Shown here: positions 6,343 to 7,546 of the stretch, one piece after another
How the letters are laid out: each line of letters opens with the position of its first letter
How positions within the stretch are numbered: the stretch's first letter is position 1
Assembly (NCBI GenBank): GCA_020629995.1
Contig: JAHDCH010000046.1
Coordinates: 1-7,546 of the forward strand
Length of the DNA stretch: 7,546 nucleotides
DNA from: Pseudaestuariivita sp.
GTDB taxonomy: Bacteria > Pseudomonadota > Alphaproteobacteria > Rhodobacterales > Rhodobacteraceae
Direction: 5' to 3'
The notes under the pieces: generated by a model
What the model saw: only the letters and a program-made list of their open reading frames with translations
Told to the model about the DNA's origin: nothing
Databases searched by the model: none
Translations under genes and position numbers: made by a program

Positions 6343-6378
6343 CAAAAAAGCGGCTCTCCTTGGGGGAGGAGAGCCGCT
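6343..6378 (-). terminator. Intrinsic terminator for the minus-strand cytochrome-like gene
   Basis: Read on the minus strand, AGCGGCTCTCC (6378-6368) pairs perfectly with GGAGAGCCGCT (6359-6349) around an 8-nt loop. It is followed by a run of six Ts (the A run at 6344-6349 on the plus strand). It lies 24 nt beyond the stop of the gene at 6403-7539. With the preceding terminator it insulates two convergent transcription units. Confidence 0.93.
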
Positions 6379-6402
6379 GGATGTGGCCGGACCGGGCGCA
6401 GA

Positions 6403-7539
6403 TTATTGCGCGCGGAACGGGATTGGCCACATGAAATCAAGCGGTTTGTGGGTTGCCAGAATGTCCATCTCGGACTTGGGCAGCCTGCCGACCACCAGCG
6501 GCATCTGGGTGAACGATTTGGCCTCGACGTCATAGGCTGCCGTTGCATGGCACGCGTGGCAGGACGAATTGAACATCGTCCAGGATGCCGGATCCGGCCC
6601 CGGATCGGACGAGTTGAGGTTCACACCTGCAAAATCCTCCATCATCGAATGGCCCAGCACGATGCCGGTCTTGCCGTCGTTGTTGCTGAACCGGATCTGG
6701 GTGCCGTTGGGCGAATACAGCCCGAAGGTGTCCACATCCAGCCCGGCCTCGCCGAGGATCTCCTGACCACGTTCGATGGGCAGGGGGCTGTTGTAGGTCA
6801 CCAGCGACCGCACATTGGCCAGCCCGGGGTTCTTGTCGAATTCAAACGTGGTCCAGAACCAGCTGGGCTCTTCCGAGGTGTACATGTCGCGCGGGGTAGG
6901 GGCCATCTTGACCATCAGGTGCAGCCCGACCAGCGCATATTCGCCCGACGCCCCCTGATAGGTATAGGCGCCTTCGGTCTCGGGCGTTCCGGGTTCGGAC
7001 CAGCGCGCCTTGATCTCGACCGCGCCGATCGGCATGTCCATGAACGCGTCGGCATCTTCGAAAAATGCCGCGACGCCGGCCTTGGTGTTCAGCCCGTTGC
7101 TGACCAGGTATTCGCAGCCCTCAACGCTGCGCGTGACTTCTTCACCGCCTTTCGCAGCCGCGTTTTCTGCGTCCAGCTTGCCCGCCAGAACCTTTTTCGA
7201 CACCACAAACGCCGGCATGTCGCGGATTTCGGCCGTGGTGGCACAAGAGGCCTCGGCCCCCGGCGCAGGGAAGGTGTCGCTGTCGGTTGGCCACGTGTGC
7301 CAGGCCGAAATCGGGCCGCTGGGCGTCTCAACCTGCTGATTGGCGCGGGCGAACAACATCCACGCAACTTCGGCCTGGGTTCGCAGATCGTCGGAAAAGG
7401 CCATCTCGACATAGGTTTCGACAAAGTCGCGGTCGCTCATGGTGACCCAATCGGGCAAATGGCCATCGGCCTGTGCGGCGCTGGCGCCCAAAAGGGCGGC
7501 GGCGGCAATGGAAAGCGTGCTGGTAAATCCGGTTCGCAT
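6403..7539 (-). CDS. Exported monohaem c-type cytochrome-like protein
   Basis: A 378-residue protein with a standard signal peptide (MRTGF, hydrophobic Ala-rich core, likely cleavage after ASAAQA near residue 24), so it acts in the periplasm. One haem-attachment motif, C327-H-A-C330-H331, lies only about 50 residues from the C-terminus; M346 in FTQMPL is a possible distal ligand. The long N-terminal part is not a usual cytochrome c fold. It has Trp-rich motifs such as AWHTWPTDSDTF and SWFWTTFEF, and two further cysteines (in ASCATT and EGCEYL) that may form a disulfide. I recall similar large proteins annotated only as cytochrome c family or hypothetical, so no substrate is proposed. The ATG at 7537-7539 is set by the signal peptide; its ribosome site is beyond the window edge. 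The gene stands alone here, convergent with the VWA-RTX unit and followed by its own terminator. Confidence 0.75.
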   Translation of the reverse strand: MRTGFTSTLSIAAAALLGASAAQADGHLPDWVTMSDRDFVETYVEMAFSDDLRTQAEVAWMLFARANQQVETPSGPISAWHTWPTDSDTFPAPGAEASCATTAEIRDMPAFVVSKKVLAGKLDAENAAAKGGEEVTRSVEGCEYLVSNGLNTKAGVAAFFEDADAFMDMPIGAVEIKARWSEPGTPETEGAYTYQGASGEYALVGLHLMVKMAPTPRDMYTSEEPSWFWTTFEFDKNPGLANVRSLVTYNSPLPIERGQEILGEAGLDVDTFGLYSPNGTQIRFSNNDGKTGIVLGHSMMEDFAGVNLNSSDPGPDPASWTMFNSSCHACHATAAYDVEAKSFTQMPLVVGRLPKSEMDILATHKPLDFMWPIPFRAQ

Positions 7540-7546
7540 GAAGTTC

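Noticed and set aside
4718..6430. 570-codon open frame on the minus strand opposite the VWA-RTX gene
   Set aside because: It is an antisense shadow of strongly biased high-GC codons. It spans both the VWA-RTX 3' end and two terminators, and its product looks like random antisense peptide.

Overview
The window looks like chromosome of an alphaproteobacterium of the Rhodobacteraceae (Roseobacter-like). The evidence is high-GC coding sequence, a DctB/DctD-type two-component pair of the kind seen in that group, an alphaproteobacterial YqaA/DsbB pair, and a type I-secreted RTX protein with a serralysin-like C-terminus. The assignment is by recognition only; no database search was possible.

Layout. 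Positions 1-1419 (+) hold the last 22 codons of a sensor histidine kinase, then a complete DctD-like response regulator. The regulator has an intact receiver, Walker A, arginine-finger region and DNA-binding helix-turn-helix, but lacks the sigma54-contacting GAFTGA loop. A perfect 9-bp hairpin (1430-1452) separates it from a convergent minus-strand pair: a YqaA/DedA-type membrane protein (1925-2503), whose stop codon overlaps the TTG start of a DsbB-family quinone:thiol oxidoreductase (1458-1928). Transcribed away from these is a complete tRNA-Leu(CAA) gene with encoded CCA (2732-2817).

After the tRNA comes a conspicuously AT-rich gap (2818-3028). It is followed by a tight two-gene unit (3029-6271): an unrecognised exported protein with four cysteines, then, 9 nt later, an 828-residue VWA-RTX protein. 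This second protein has a 416-residue, lysine-free, extremely acidic N-terminal region of unknown identity, a VWA domain with MIDAS residues, an acidic Pro/Glu linker, ten RTX nonapeptides and a type I secretion C-terminus. This pair is the most likely place for an undescribed system. It is best read as a secreted, calcium- and metal-dependent adhesin or matrix-like protein with an exported partner, but that function is inference. No transporter for it lies in the window.

The unit ends at a strong intrinsic terminator (6290-6323). A second, oppositely oriented terminator (6343-6378) serves a convergent minus-strand gene (6403-7539) for an exported single-haem c-type cytochrome-like protein of 378 residues, with its CxxCH motif near the C-terminus. 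DsbB and the haem protein both act outside the cytoplasm, as do the cysteines of the exported partner. No mobile-element genes, CRISPR array or rRNA were seen.
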